64,000 nt of DNA from Notospermus geniculatus (GCA_002633025.1 NMRB01000340.1:355564-419563); one strand, 5' to 3'. Positions 24,168-35,957 are shown, counted from the first letter of the stretch. Notes: generated by a model not told the origin, from the sequence alone. A program made the numbers and translations.

Positions 24168-24756
24168 TGAAGCGACAGAATGAAGCGACATCTAGAAATG
24201 AAACTCCATTTTCCACTTCTAATCAACGACACTGATACCGATACTCTTGAAGAAGAACCTCGTTGGCACAATAATGCTGTGTAAACATTCAGACTACTAT
24301 GGCGTATTCTGTTCGTCGTCCTACAACACACTTAGAAAAAAAATCACAATTCTCCAGCTCAAACTTCAAAGGATCAACATTCAGTGGGAAAAAATCTCCC
24401 GACAGAGATGGAGAATGGTAATTTCAGCTGTTGTATCAATTGAAGTTAATTTGATTGAGTCATCCGTTATTCTTTGACCTGATCATGAACAGCTCAGGCG
24501 TGGGATGATCCGAACCCAATTACACTAGTAGTCCACTCTCGGTCCTTGATCGTTTTGGTGCTTCAGTTGTACCATGTGGAGTATTGACCCTCTACCAGCT
24601 GCCCTGTACATGTTTTTTATTATAGGAACCATGTTGAATAGTGACCCTCTTCATGTATATACTTTCAAAACAAGAAGAAGAATCAAAGGAGCAAGGGAAT
24701 CGTGATCACAGGTCAAAATACAGATGATAGAATAACACAACCTCCTGCGCATGTAC

Positions 24757-24803
24757 TGGCTACCGGAAGTAGTCAAGCTGAGCTTGACTACTTCCGGTAG
24801 CCA
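24757..24803. repeat. Perfect 23-bp inverted repeat, 1-base loop
   Basis: TGGCTACCGGAAGTAGTCAA plus GCT is followed by one G and then the exact reverse complement. It could be a small hairpin-forming site or a fold-back artefact of cloning. No Rho-type or other terminator meaning is implied in an animal genome. Confidence 0.9.
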
Positions 24804-27800
24804 ATACTATGATTTCTATTGGCTCAACTGTGGAGATAGAGAAGTGCAGTCATGAAAGAGCATGGGAGAAGGGAAGTAGCAAGGAGACGGACTTGTTTTA
24901 TATCAAGTTGTGAAGCACTGTGCTTGGTTATCAAAAAATGTTTCGGGTAGTTAATCGGTAATCAATGAGCTGGCAATGTGAGCCAGCTGCAAATACACAA
25001 TACACCGTATACATCGCTACCAGTGGTGGGTTAAGACCTTCGTTGATGACACCACGATTAGATGGAACGTCTGATCTGGAGACTTTCAGTCAAAGTACCA
25101 TATTCTTGATGAAGTTGGAGTTACTAGTAGCTTTCTTCCCATTCAGATGTTGGTCTTACCCGTACCCTATCCCTCATCATCAATCATCCATCTACAAGTG
25201 CAATGAACTGACAAAAAACTTGCATGCTTTGAAGTCTTGAGCTTTTTGCGTTATGTTCCTTCATAATGGATAGTAGACGTATCTTAAATTTGCCCTTGCA
25301 GCATGGATACGGTTGGATTGTTCAGGGTATACCAGAGCCTGTATACCCTCCTTTTCAACTCAGGAATACAGTTTTCTTGCTGGAATGATTTTTCTTCGCA
25401 GAAGTAATTTACTCTGTGATTAGATTTTAAGAATTCATTCATACGAAGAACCACATTACTTTGATGCTTGGCGAAAAAAATGGCTTCCCCTGTATTTATT
25501 TTTCTGCTGTATTGTCGTGTCCTGCTCAAAAGAGATTCAGATATAAGATAAAATATTGTACCAAGATAATGAGATTGGAAGAAGAATGAAAAATGGATGC
25601 ATGAGACGAAATGGGATTATTTTTTACATTCTGATTTGCTCTTTTTCATGTATTGTCTGGTGCATTATTGCAAACGGACTTTATAATCTGTGGCGAAAGA
25701 TTATTTTTCGGTAGCCAATGGTACGGTCTTCGTTTTAATAACGTGAACTAAACGCAGAAAAGACTTCAAGAAGTTTTGAGAGAATTGCATGGTGTTATCT
25801 AAAAGATGAAAGATGTGTTTAAAGTGCATGGAAATTAGGTCACGATTTGTAGGATTTACATACTAAAGAGCACCTCGGCATGAAATCAAATCTTCGGTGA
25901 TATTTGTTGAAATTGAGAATCAACTCCGTTTGTCCAAGAGCCACTTCAAAGTGCAGTGATTCACCTCCTGTGGCTGCCACTCTCCACTGTGCCTGGGTAC
26001 AGATTTATTGAACGCCAACTCAGCACTTACTATCACACAAGAACGCTGTGAAACTGTACCCTGCAATAGCAAAAGAACCTTTGCAGGAAACGTTTACTTT
26101 TCTAGACGTTATAAAGTAGTAAGAGTGTCATTTTGAGGCAACGCCGTCTGCCTCAATGTTATCAAATGTTAGACGTATTGAATTCCTTTAAGGTTCAGGT
26201 GTTGAGACCACTAACGTTGGCTCAATATCGATCCAGGAATACGCTTTATCTTTCGCTACCGTTGTTTTTAACACCTGGGAAATTCGTGGCAAGGTTAGTC
26301 TGCTCTCTGATCGTCAACCAGTGAAAACTGAATCACCAATCAGTTCACGTTGACATTCGGTATCTCAGCGGAGAAGCCCAACTTCCCAGACACAACTGTT
26401 CGTTTTTTTAAGCTTCTTTATCCGAGGTTCCATATTCTCCAACGAGTAAGGGCCACGATGAGGTCTCCTTGTTGGTACCGAACTTTCTCTGGCGATCATT
26501 GACACTAAAACCTTGCTTTGCTGCGTTCCATCACCTCATTGTCAAGGTCTCCAAGCCCAATCGTGGGATGTGGCTTTGAATGAGTCAAACCCTTGCTTCA
26601 GAAGCAAGTTGTAAACACCGACATGTACCTATAGATATAAAGGTTTTGCCGGCGTCGTCTGGCACCGCCGTACAGCGAGTTACTCGCCAAGAGAAAACGT
26701 CTGAAGGTCAATCAAGGATAATCCTCGATAGTTTGGAGACTCATGAGACAAGCCTCAAGGATGAAGAACTTGCTTGGAGGCTCCTTTACCAAATCACCAA
26801 CAATGCCATCAAAAATTACAAGTTTTTTCAGCCTGTTTCCTCAAAGCAGGAACTGTTGCTATCGGGGTAATCACAGGCAGGGAAGAGAAAATGACCAGCA
26901 AGTATTGTGTGGATAAGTTCTAATTCTGTGACATCGTTGTAAAAAGTTGGACCCCAGAACTGTTTGATTTTGTTTGGCTTGGAAGTCCAAGTCTGACTCA
27001 TTACTGATGCTCACTCAAAAAACTGGATAAGAGATATCTCGTTTCTACTGGCAAGGCTGTAATCAGGGTTATCTTAACAAAGCTAATCGTAATGTGCTGG
27101 TATGATTCTTTATGACTCTTCCCAAGGATGATTTTTACCCTTCAGAAGGGTATCGGCATTCCTAGCCACACATCAGATGCTCCTCTTTAGTCAGAGAAGA
27201 TTTTTATCACTTGGTAAGTTTTCTATGACTGAGTCATCATTGATTGCGACTGTCACTCTACCTTAAAATTGATGGCACGCCGGGAGATTATGGGTCAGCG
27301 TTGTCAAAACAATGAGAGAAATTACCAGAGGTTCGGGTTGAAATGAGGTTTCGGATTATTAGGACCGGAATGTTTAGCTGTCATGTTGGAGATGTGATGA
27401 ACTCGGTGGAGATGAACATTAGTGATGGACATTTCATGGTTCTCTCCTTCACTGACTTGTCTTACAGTCGCCCTCATCCACCCTTCATCCACTTCTTCTT
27501 ATACCATTTCTCCATTGATTACTAGCAATGTCAAGCCCATATTGGTCATTTCTGTGTATCTTGCCATTCATATTCCAAGTACTGTTCACTTGTCAGCTCA
27601 CTTGACAAACCTGCTGGACCTTCATGGGTCCTGGAGTATTTGAACTATTCACACTGATATAAGTATTATTTGAATTGACTCACTCTTCTCGTTGGACATG
27701 TGACGGACTCAGGGATGTGTCCTTTCTCTTTGGTTGTCGTCAGATGTGGCTGGTAATATTGAATAGGATCTTCTTTTTGGATACCTTGGATCTTGCATGT

Positions 27801-28880
27801 ATGGGTGCCTTTCGTCATTGGTTTCTTCTGGGCACTTCTTGATACGTTTGGTCTTCAATCTCTATTGGAACCTTCCAGCTTGTCTTTTCTCTGTAAACAC
27901 CTTGGGCCTCGTCTGATTTCTTCTTTTCAGCATTCAACAGATGCTGCCTCAGCTAATGAAAGTTCGTGACCAATTTGAACGATTTCCAACACATTTTCAA
28001 GATGGAAACCTGTTTCAAGTCAGCTAATCAGATCTGAAAGGACAATGGGACATATACAGACCACAAGGCAAGATTTACCAGCCATTTCTCTTCCTCTCCT
28101 GACCATTAAGGCATTTTTCCGGATAGGAAGCGATCTTGATAGATTGTGCTGTATCACGCCCTCTGTTAATTTCCTCCCGTTATTTCCTGCGGCCAGGACC
28201 ATCGGGAATCTGAAGTGGTCACCATCTTATCTGCGCCGCTAACAAGAAATTGATTGCTGTGGGGAATGGTTGAAAGGTTTTCAAGACTATATGACTGGGT
28301 ATGAAGTCCGAGGGAGCCCTGGGTCTCATGCTTGTTATGGAAAACTTGAACTAGCTGGACTTTCAAGGACACCACCGGATGAATGTGACGAGTGGCTTTA
28401 TCTTCAGGACATTGGCCTTCAGCAGGATTCCCATGAACCAAAATTTGTTGCTCAAACTCAGCATTCACTAGAATTTCCTTCACACGGTACCTTTGCATAG
28501 AAACTTGTGTCTCATGAACCGAAAGCTTCTGTTTCTCAGAGTGGTTGCAATTTACGACTGGACATTGTCAATGCCATCTGCTCAGCGGCTGAGGTTGAAT
28601 GAGGTAAATGTCATCCTCGGTGCGTTAGAAAAGTACACCCAGCGTAAATGTCATGTGAAGTTATTCCCAGGGTACGCACAAGTAGGTTCTCGGTTCTTGC
28701 GAGCAGGCAACTTCTTCTTGGTCGTTCGCAGGGATTGGAGTTGAGAATAGAAAATGGAGATTTCCTTGCTTTATTTGCCAAACCCAAGGGAGAATGGGGT
28801 TCTGCATTAATGTACTTGCGAAAGTTCCACCTGCAAGCAGTTTATTGGCTGCAGTCCATGCATTTGAATTGTTAGCCCCT
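24804..28880. other. No recognised gene
   Basis: Four kilobases without a recognisable exon or repeat family. Frames such as 26580-26870 (96 codons, plus) and 28166-28498 (minus) are open by length only. Exons of an unrecognised gene could be missed here. Confidence 0.35.
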
Positions 28881-29055
28881 CTGGGAGATTTCATTGCCGT
28901 TAGAGGCCACCACCAGTTAGCGGTCCTAGAACGTCATGGAATTTGACGTCACAGAGAAGAAGTGCACGCAATGACGTAATCCATAATGACGTGGAGGCCG
29001 TGACGTTCTAGGACCGCTAACAGGCGGCCTCTAACGGCAGGAAAGTCTCCCATTC
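28881..29055. mobile_element. MITE family G
   Basis: Clean copy with a complete TGACGTCA in TTTGACGTCACAG. Both arms (TTAGCGGTCCTAGAACGTCA and its complement) are nearly perfect, and it ends AGGAAAGTCTCCCATT. Confidence 0.9.
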
Positions 29056-29561
29056 TGATGATTCTTCCAGTAGGCCGAATCTGTTTTGTCCACTTTTTTT
29101 TCTGAACGACAGCCAGCCATTCTATTCGAGTCAGAATCACATCATGACGGTTTCCCAACATGTAATTTGATATGAAGAATATTATAGTCACCTATTTATC
29201 ATTGATACCTCTCCGAGTGAAGACAACCACGGCTGCAGTATCGCAGTAAATCGCCTGGGCTGTGACCTTAGGGACAATTTATCAAATCAAACCGTAGATG
29301 TCTTTAGCATTCCTCACGGAAGCTCGCTGCCAGCCAGAAGCACGACTCCAGAACAACATGGGTTCACCAATTTGTTTTGACGGGAGGAAAACGGCGATAA
29401 TTGGTGTCTATATATCGGACTAGGTGCGCCCCACATGATGGAACTGCCTTTAATGAGATAGATAGGCAGCTGATTTTGTCACTTTCTGCCGTGTTGCATA
29501 TGGAGTGTGCTTTTTTCTCTGTGAGTACCACTGAGACTGGGGAAAATGTTTTTCTGTCTGT

Positions 29562-30318
29562 GGATGGTACTTTGATTAACCAGATCTATTTCGGCGAGAT
29601 AGACTGACGACTGGTTTTCTGACTTTCTGTGAGTGTTTGTGATTTGTGGCGGTACTACTCGTCAGTTTCATTGTATAGGTACAAATGTTGTCGATGGTAT
29701 TGTAGGTGCTGACTGTTTGTATCCATGTAGTCGTTCTTGGAACATCCCAGCTGATGGTGTCCATTTCATTCAGATAGATTGACGACTGGTTTTGTTGACT
29801 TCCATGTTTTGTGGCTGTACTTCGTCAATTTCAGTGTATAGGTAGCTTACAAATGGTGTCGATGGTATTGTAGGGGATTGTTGTATCTATAGCCCTTTTT
29901 GCACAAAGTCAGTTCGATCGCAATCGAGGCCAGTTCACGTACTTTCTTTACCGTTGTAGACAAAGCCATGCGACCTGTTCTGTCCTACCATTTTTATGGT
30001 ACACCGGTACGAACGTATGAACTGGCCTCGAACCGGTGTAATGTTTTTCACTGCCCCCGTTTTCCAATGCCCCCTAACAAAAGATTGACAGGATAAGCCG
30101 CGATGTGACAATGGGGGAGGCACTGAGGGACACTGATAGACATGTCCCTCTGCCATTGTCTGCTGATCGAACCGACTCTGCGTAAAAAAAGTGCTTTTGA
30201 ATCTGTACGTTGAACAACCAACGATGTTGCCTACTAGTATTTGATAAGTTAGACTGAAGACTGACGTCGTGGATTTCTTGTACATGTTGGAGGTCTCTAT
30301 TTCAGTCTCATCACCTCT
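29562..30318. repeat. Duplicated block, copy 1
   Basis: This segment starts GGATGGTACTTTGATTAACC and ends TCTCATCACCTCT. It recurs at 30704-31449 directly after a single N. Contains the fold-back F copy at 29889-30198. Confidence 0.9.
29889..30198. mobile_element. Fold-back element family F
   Basis: Outer arms AGCCCTTTTTGCACAAAGTC and the complement of GACTCTGCGTAAAAAAAGTG. Inner arms TCGAGGCCAGTTC and GAACTGGCCTCGA. Copy two is at 31030-31327 within the duplicated block. Non-coding. Confidence 0.65.
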
Positions 30319-30702
30319 CTTCCCAGGACGAATATCTGGTTCAGATTCTGTTCAGAATCTTTCACCGGATCCGAACCTGATTCCAACCGGATTCGATTCA
30401 GATTCCGACCCAAAATCTGACTCGGATATGGCCCCAGAATCCGGTTGGAATCCGGATAGGGATCTTGTTCAGTTTCTGAATGGAATCTTGGTAAGAATCC
30501 AGGCCAGATTCCGAATGGAATCTGAACAAGAATCCAGGTGGGTTTCTGATTGGAATCTGGACCGGAATCCAGGTGAGTTTCTGATTAGATTCTGGACAGG
30601 AAGCCAGGTTAGTTTCTGATTGGAATCTGGACAAAAATAATCCAGGTGGGTTTCTGATTAGAATCTGTGGAGGAATCCAGGTGAGTCTTCGATTGGTATC
30701 TG
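30319..30702. repeat. GGAATC-type imperfect minisatellite
   Basis: Degenerate tandem array built from GGAATCTGGAC, AATCCAGGTG and GTTTCTGATTGGAATCTG. Spacing is about 36-42 bp in the right half and less regular on the left. Ends at the single N at 30703. Confidence 0.8.
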
Positions 30703-30703
30703 N

Positions 30704-31449
30704 GGATGGTACTTTGATTAACCAGATCTATTTCGGCGAGATAGACTGACGACTGGTCTTGTGACTTTCTGTGAGTGTTGTGATTTGTGGCGGTACTACT
30801 CGTCAGTTTCATTGTATAGGTACAAATGTTGTTGATGGTATTGTAGATGCTGACTGTTTGTATCTATGTAATCGTTCTTGGAACATCCCAGCTGATGGTG
30901 TCGATTTCTTTCAGATAGGTTGACGACTGGTTTTGTTGATTTCCATGTTTTGTGGCTGTACTTCGTCAATTTCAGTGTATAGGTAGCCTACAAATGGTGT
31001 CGATGATATTGTAGGTGATTTTTGTATCTAAAGCCCTTTTTGCACAAAGTCAGTTCGATCGCAATCGAGGCCAGTTCACGTACTTTCTTTACCGTTGTAG
31101 ACAAAGCCATGCGACCTGTTCTGTCCTACCCTTTTTATGGTACACCGGTACGAACGTATGAACTGGCCTCGAACCGGTGTAATGTTTTTCATTGCCCCCG
31201 TTTTCCAATGCCCCCTAACAAAAGATTGACAGGATAAGCCGCGATGTGACAATGGGGGAGGCACTGAGGGACACTGATAGACATGTCCCTCTGCTGATCG
31301 AACCGACTCTGCGTAAAAAAAGTGCTTTTGAATCTGTACGTTGAACAACCAACGATGTTGCCTACTAGTATTTGATAAGTTAGACTGACGACTGACGTCA
31401 TGGATTTCTTGTACATGTTGGAGGTCTCTATTTCAGTCTCATCACCTCT
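30704..31449. repeat. Duplicated block, copy 2
   Basis: Starts right after the N at 30703 and matches 29562-30318 with a few substitutions and a small deletion (CCATTGT missing after CCCTCTG near 31290). Junctions at the single N point to unmerged alleles rather than biological duplication. Confidence 0.9.
31030..31327. mobile_element. Fold-back element family F, copy 2
   Basis: Copy of 29889-30198, carried by the second duplicated block. Confidence 0.65.
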
Positions 31450-31689
31450 GTTGTCAAAGATTTCCTGCCGTCTGTCTGACAGGCGTTGTTCCAATACGTT
31501 TGATACTCATATATTTAAAAAGATCACCGCATTTTTGTCATCTTCCTGCCAGACACCATTGAAAAGTTGGCTTATGATGGAACCCTTTCAGGTGTTACAT
31601 GTGGTCGTATAAACGTATAGGTTTCAAATCAAAGCTGTCCCAATGTCTCTTTGGTTATTGGACATTTCCTTGACTTGTTGAGGTGATCT

Positions 31690-31769
31690 TCCAAAAGTGG
31701 TAGCTCGAGATGACCTATTCCATTACTTACCTGGGCCAATAATGCTTTCTCTTTCGGTCCTGGTGGGAA
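31690..31769 (-). pseudogene. Coding fragment, possibly cytochrome P450 N-terminal region
   Basis: The minus-strand frame (open over 31629-31829) reads F-P-P-G-P-K-x-K-x-x-L-x-Q-V-x-x-G-x-G-H-L-x-L. It aligns with the fragment at 63371-63445. Aligned codons differ mostly at silent third positions (TTC/TTT, GGA/GGG, AAA/AAG twice, GGT/GGC, CAT/CAC, CTA/CTG), which is evidence of past selection on this frame. The PPGPK word followed about 15 residues later by H-L resembles the proline-rich hinge of microsomal P450s, with a hydrophobic run just before it. No P450 haem-binding motif was found nearby, so this is a fragment or lone exon. The family assignment is inference; a repeat-borne protein is the alternative. 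An excellent donor-like CAG|GTAAGT lies inside it near 31727. Confidence 0.3.
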
Positions 31770-32664
31770 AATCAAATAAAATAGAGAAATCTTCGAAAGT
31801 TGAGTACCGTTCTGCATCATCTTTACCACAGTAGGCCTATGGGGCAGGGCGTAATCAACTATTTCTAGAATCTTCGTCGTTTTTGTCAGCGTAGCAACGA
31901 CAAGAGCTTGTTCTTGGCATTCTTATGTCTCTGTTTATTCTCTGCATTTTTTCTTACGTCAGATAGTCAAGTGATGGGGTAGGCCTACATATTCCAAGAT
32001 TTTTTAACGTATTTCTTTTTTTCTCGTTCACAGCTCGTGTGGTCTCCGCGGAAGTAAACACCACATCAGGTAAGCAAACATATTGCTTTGTTAAAGAGGA
32101 AAGTGTTCTTATCATATCGTTCGAGGCATTTCAAGATGGCGGCCTGCTTTATGATAAAATCCAGGTTTAAGAATTTAAAGGTTTTCTTTGTATACAAATG
32201 TCTTACTTTCCTGTTTCTTTTCACAAGTCTCGTCTAGGCTTACTTGAAACTTTTTATATGATTCAAACTTCACTCTTTCCATTCCTTCTTTTTCTCTTCT
32301 TTTTGAATGTCTTTAAGGCGAACAGTTTTGCTAACGCGAAGCTATTGATATAGTTCATATGCTGGCGTCACTTTAGTAAAAATTGTCTAGAACGTCAAGT
32401 CTAGAAAGTATGTCATTCTTGTGAAAAAATGGTGAAAAAACACACGTCTGACTCTGATATCAAAGACGAGGAATGAAAACTTTCGCAACATAAGGAAAAA
32501 ATACTCCATCATTTTAAAAGCGAAAGTGATATAAAAAGCATCTATGAAAGGTCAGCAATGACCAGATTTTATAGAATTAGTAACCTTACTACTGCTTCGT
32601 GATTGAAAGGGCAGACATTTCTATCATTCCCCGTAAGGAGAGTTTTTACCTAGTGTTCTGCTAA

Positions 32665-32800
32665 AAGAATAATGATTGTACAAGCGTTGGTGATGAAATA
32701 CACTTCCTATTAGAATGTCCCGGTTCAATTCTGATAGAAAGGCCCTATTTAATGAAAGATTAGTGCAACGCGCTAAGCTAAAAATACAACTTGGTGTATC
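32665..32800 (+). mobile_element. Non-LTR retrotransposon ORF2 C-terminus, frameshifted
   Basis: From 32677 one frame reads C-T-S-V-G-D-E-I-H-F-L-L-E-C-P. The message then continues in another frame as R-F-N-S-D-R-K-A-L-F-N-E. Together this matches the common LINE ending pattern of (D/E)-E-x-H-F-L-x-x-C-P-x-(Y/F)-x-x-x-R-x-x-(L/F), found after the reverse transcriptase in CR1/L2-like elements. The frameshift and the absence of upstream RT show a dead 5'-truncated copy. Clade not determinable. Confidence 0.6.
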
Positions 32801-33463
32801 ACTTTTAGGGCTTGTATTAGTTCTACTTCCTATCTTCTTGGGGCAGCACCCTATACCCCTAATTCTGCGGCTTGAGGTCTTTGCAATTCTCATAAAATAT
32901 TCGGAGTAGCTGGTCTAGACAGTCACTCACTCTTGACAAGTGACTAATTTGGAACTGTCCAAATATTACAGTTAAAATCCCATCTGTGTGTCAACTGCAA
33001 GCAAATCTGGCTTATTTGCCTCTTGTTAACCTTTTAGATTAGTCATTTGAAGCGTTCTATGCATTGACATGATTAGTAGATTTGCAGTTACTTCAACAAT
33101 GCATGCCAATGCATAACTCAATGTAATATGTGACTTCTAATGCAAGTAAATAATTCAAATTGTGTTACACTGATGTAATTTTAGCTAATAGAGCCAGACA
33201 TATGTGACAATCTTACATCAATTTGAATTCAATTTGTGGTATTTAATTTACTGAAAGCTTACGTTTTGAATTGCTCTTGAAAAAAGCTTGAGCACTCTTG
33301 GAATCAAACCTTCTTGAAAGCCAATAAAGTAAGTCAGTTTTGAAGAAATGACTGGAATTCATGTTGATGAGGTATTGAACGAGTACATTCTGAAGCAAAA
33401 GCTCCCCCAGTGGCTGTTTTCACGATTGTAAAAAAAGGCGTTCGCAACTTGAAGAATATATAG
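32801..33463. other. No recognised gene
   Basis: AT-rich sequence, possibly including LINE 3' untranslated remains; nothing else recognised. Confidence 0.4.
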
Positions 33464-33588
33464 TGAGGTTTCGCAAGCGCACGGTTAGGCCGTACGACAA
33501 TTAACGTTTATCTATTGTTTGGGTATACCCACACAATAGATAAACGTCGTCATATGGCCTAACCGGGCGCTTGCGAAACCTCCCTAAT
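33464..33588. mobile_element. Fold-back MITE family H
   Basis: GAGGTTTCGCAAGCGC and the complementary GCGCTTGCGAAACCTC enclose CGTTTATCTATTGT and ACAATAGATAAACG around a loop of about 15 bases. A second copy is at 47508-47632. About 125 bp, non-coding. Confidence 0.85.
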
Positions 33589-34980
33589 GAGTCCACTCAC
33601 CACAACATATAGTTGGTGCAAAGTCAGATTTCTTCGACATTTTTCCACCTTCAAGTCAAACGGATTGACACCTCATTATTACAATGTCATTATGCCTTGA
33701 TTAGCTCATTAAGCCGTGGCACGTTCTTGGTCTCTTTCACTGATTGGAAATAGGTGGCCTCGTTAAAACTTTACCTGACATCAACAATTTCTGAGTTCTA
33801 TACAATACTGTTACCACATTGGTGAAAACCTGTTATTACCAAACCACTTTCTATTTGAGTCGCTCTATGATGGTATGCCTCTCCGGATGTCTTTTCCCAT
33901 CAACGATAAAACCTCCTCGCTCCCAATGATTCATTCCTTGACAAATGTTTGCGACACTTGCCTTTTTACGAGAGTGATTTGCAATTATCACCTCAATACA
34001 GTCTCGTCATCAGCCATTCCTCATGGGGCGATATCTTATCATCGCACCTCAATACAAGTTAGTCATTAGAAGAAAAATGTCAGCAGGTTCCGATGAGGTA
34101 TCGGGACGAGGGAATGTTCTCCATTAGACCAAATGCCGCAACCTATAATCTTTTTGTGGATGCATGGTTTAATGGTTTGTTATTAGCAGTTGGAATAGTT
34201 TGCTGTCAAAGTGAACATTTGCAAAACTGTCAGGATTGATGTTATTGCCTGTGATCTCACGGTGAAGGCGACCAAAAACTCAGAAAGTGTGATTCTTGTT
34301 CGGAAACTCAATGAAACTTGGTACTCTGATTAGTTTCCTACTTGTGGGGTAAGCTCTTGTTAGATATCACCCCACTAGGTGTCCTGATAAACAGTTGGAT
34401 TCGACACCTTTGTTTGCACTTGAACCAATGAAATCTGACATAGATCTCAACTTTATCCTGTTGGAGGCAATCTGATGTCTTTCATTTTGATTGGTTTGTG
34501 GCCTTCTGTATCAGCTCATCGTTAGTGCCCATGCTGGCCAGATTTTAACTCCCTATCCAGATATCCACAGGCGGCCTGCAACTTTTGGACACTTTGTTCA
34601 GAGGGGTGATATTGAAAAAGGATGGTAAACTGCGAAAAAAATACACTTTGACTTCTGAATTCTGACAATGAGTTATAATACACACGAACCTGTCATGGCC
34701 GACATTTGCAGCATCATAACAGTGATAAGTTAGAATTAACAGCTCCCTGCTTCACTTCCTTTGATACCATTAGTTATTTGATATAAGTTGTCTTTATTGG
34801 AAGTAGGCTCATCCGTCATTTATATTTCATATTGATATAGGTTAACCGGATATAAACCATAAGCCACATACTATAGTACAATTTGTCCCACCCCCAGCTG
34901 TCCCGCCTCAATTGAGCATGAAAACCACATACTATACTACTGTCACCTATTGTTCTTGATGAGCCTGAGTTGGGGGAGGG
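33589..34980. other. No recognised gene
   Basis: No coding or repeat signal recognised up to the target duplication of the Polinton-type element (GGAGGG, 34975-34980). Confidence 0.4.
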
Positions 34981-35158
34981 AGTAATAGGAAAATGAGTGG
35001 ATCTGGATATAGGAAGATTCTTCCCTCGCACGCGCCCGAGCTTAATGCTAACATAACTGACTTGACCCGTTTCGCAAGGTAAAATTCACACTTCCCAGAT
35101 ACTAATTTCATAGATTTACGTAATATAAATGGAAAGAATACTAATGATAGATTCAAAA
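34981..35158 (+). repeat. Polinton left terminal inverted repeat
   Basis: Starts AGTAATAGGAAAATGAGTGG. Ends inside a would-be coding start: an ATG at 35129 opens M-E-R-I-L-M-I-D-S-K, matching the first ten codons of the gene at the other end except at three bases. The frame then runs into the tandem array and stops. Confidence 0.9.
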
Positions 35159-35163
35159 ACAAA

Positions 35164-35466
35164 AAACTGCCAAAAATGGTACTTCCAAGCTTCGGGGCCA
35201 AAACTTTTATGTGTCTTCAACTCAGCATCGAATTCTCTACAAAAAAGGTTTTGGTGAAAAAACTGCTAAAAATGGTACTTCTAGGCTTCAGATGCCAAAA
35301 CTTTTATGTGCAATCAACTCAGCATCGAATTCTGAACAAAAAAGGTTTTGGTGAAAAAAAACAAAAAACTGCCAAAAAATGGTACTTCTAGGCCCCGGGT
35401 GCCAAAACTTTTGTGTGCAATGAACTCAGCATCGAATTCTGAACAAAAAAGTTTTCGGCGAAAAAA
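35164..35466. repeat. 97-106 bp tandem array inside the Polinton
   Basis: Three units begin at 35164, 35261 and 35367, each with AAAATGGTACTTC, GCCAAAACTTTT, CTCAGCATCGAATTCT and AAAAAAGGTTTTGG. The array starts only five bases after the left inverted repeat and ends at the N gap, so its real copy number is unknown. It may have caused the assembly break. Confidence 0.85.
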
Positions 35467-35477
35467 NNNNNNNNNNN
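35467..35477. other. Assembly gap inside the element
   Basis: Eleven N separate the tandem array from the gene. The length is presumably arbitrary. Confidence 1.
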
Positions 35478-35957
35478 TGGTTTATCACCTTCTATCATTC
35501 CTTTTGTTCTATCTATTCCTCTAGGTCTAAGATATCTATGATTAAAACCCAATAATTTTTTAGAATTTTCTTCTATAAGAATACTATAATTATCAACATT
35601 TTTTCCTCTACCAATTCCAACTAAAATTTGTATTTTAGCATCATATGGTCTTAAATCAAATGAAAAAATACTTCTGTTCAAACCTACGTTTTGTAATTGA
35701 ATTTTGAATTCCTTGTTGAATATTGGTAATGTATAAAATCCATCTGGTAGAATAACATGTTTTCCTTGTTGAGATTCATAAACAACATATCTATTATTAT
35801 TTTGGTCTTCTGAAATATTATGAAATGTACAAGGTATTCCTGTATAAGTAATTCTGATATTTTCTACATTTTCTACTTCTTCATCTAATTGTACTGTTAA
35901 ATCATTTGCATCTTGACCAGGGTAATCTTTTGAATTTATCATTAGTATTTTATCCAT
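35478..35957 (-). CDS. Polinton-type virion protein candidate, 3' end missing
   Basis: An ATG at 35957, inside the inner edge of the right inverted repeat, opens a frame with no stop for 160 codons to the gap. Codons are very AT-rich compared with the flanks. Visible features: an N-terminal I-N-S-K-D motif, a V-Q-L-D strand, a G-I-P-x-T-F-x-N-I segment (residues ~40-50), a L-P-x-G-x-Y motif (~75-80), and K-L-L-G-F near residue 134. From family knowledge, this strand-rich layout resembles the minor capsid (penton-type) proteins of Polintons and adintoviruses. That functional call is inference; the position next to the terminus and the lack of introns fit a viral gene. Truncated by the gap, so its full length is unknown. 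No other viral gene is visible. Confidence 0.55.

Noticed and set aside
35388-35466. Extension of the Polinton gene across the N gap into the tandem array
   Set aside because: The frame continues only because N are read as codons; the sequence left of the gap is the tandem repeat and not support for the protein.
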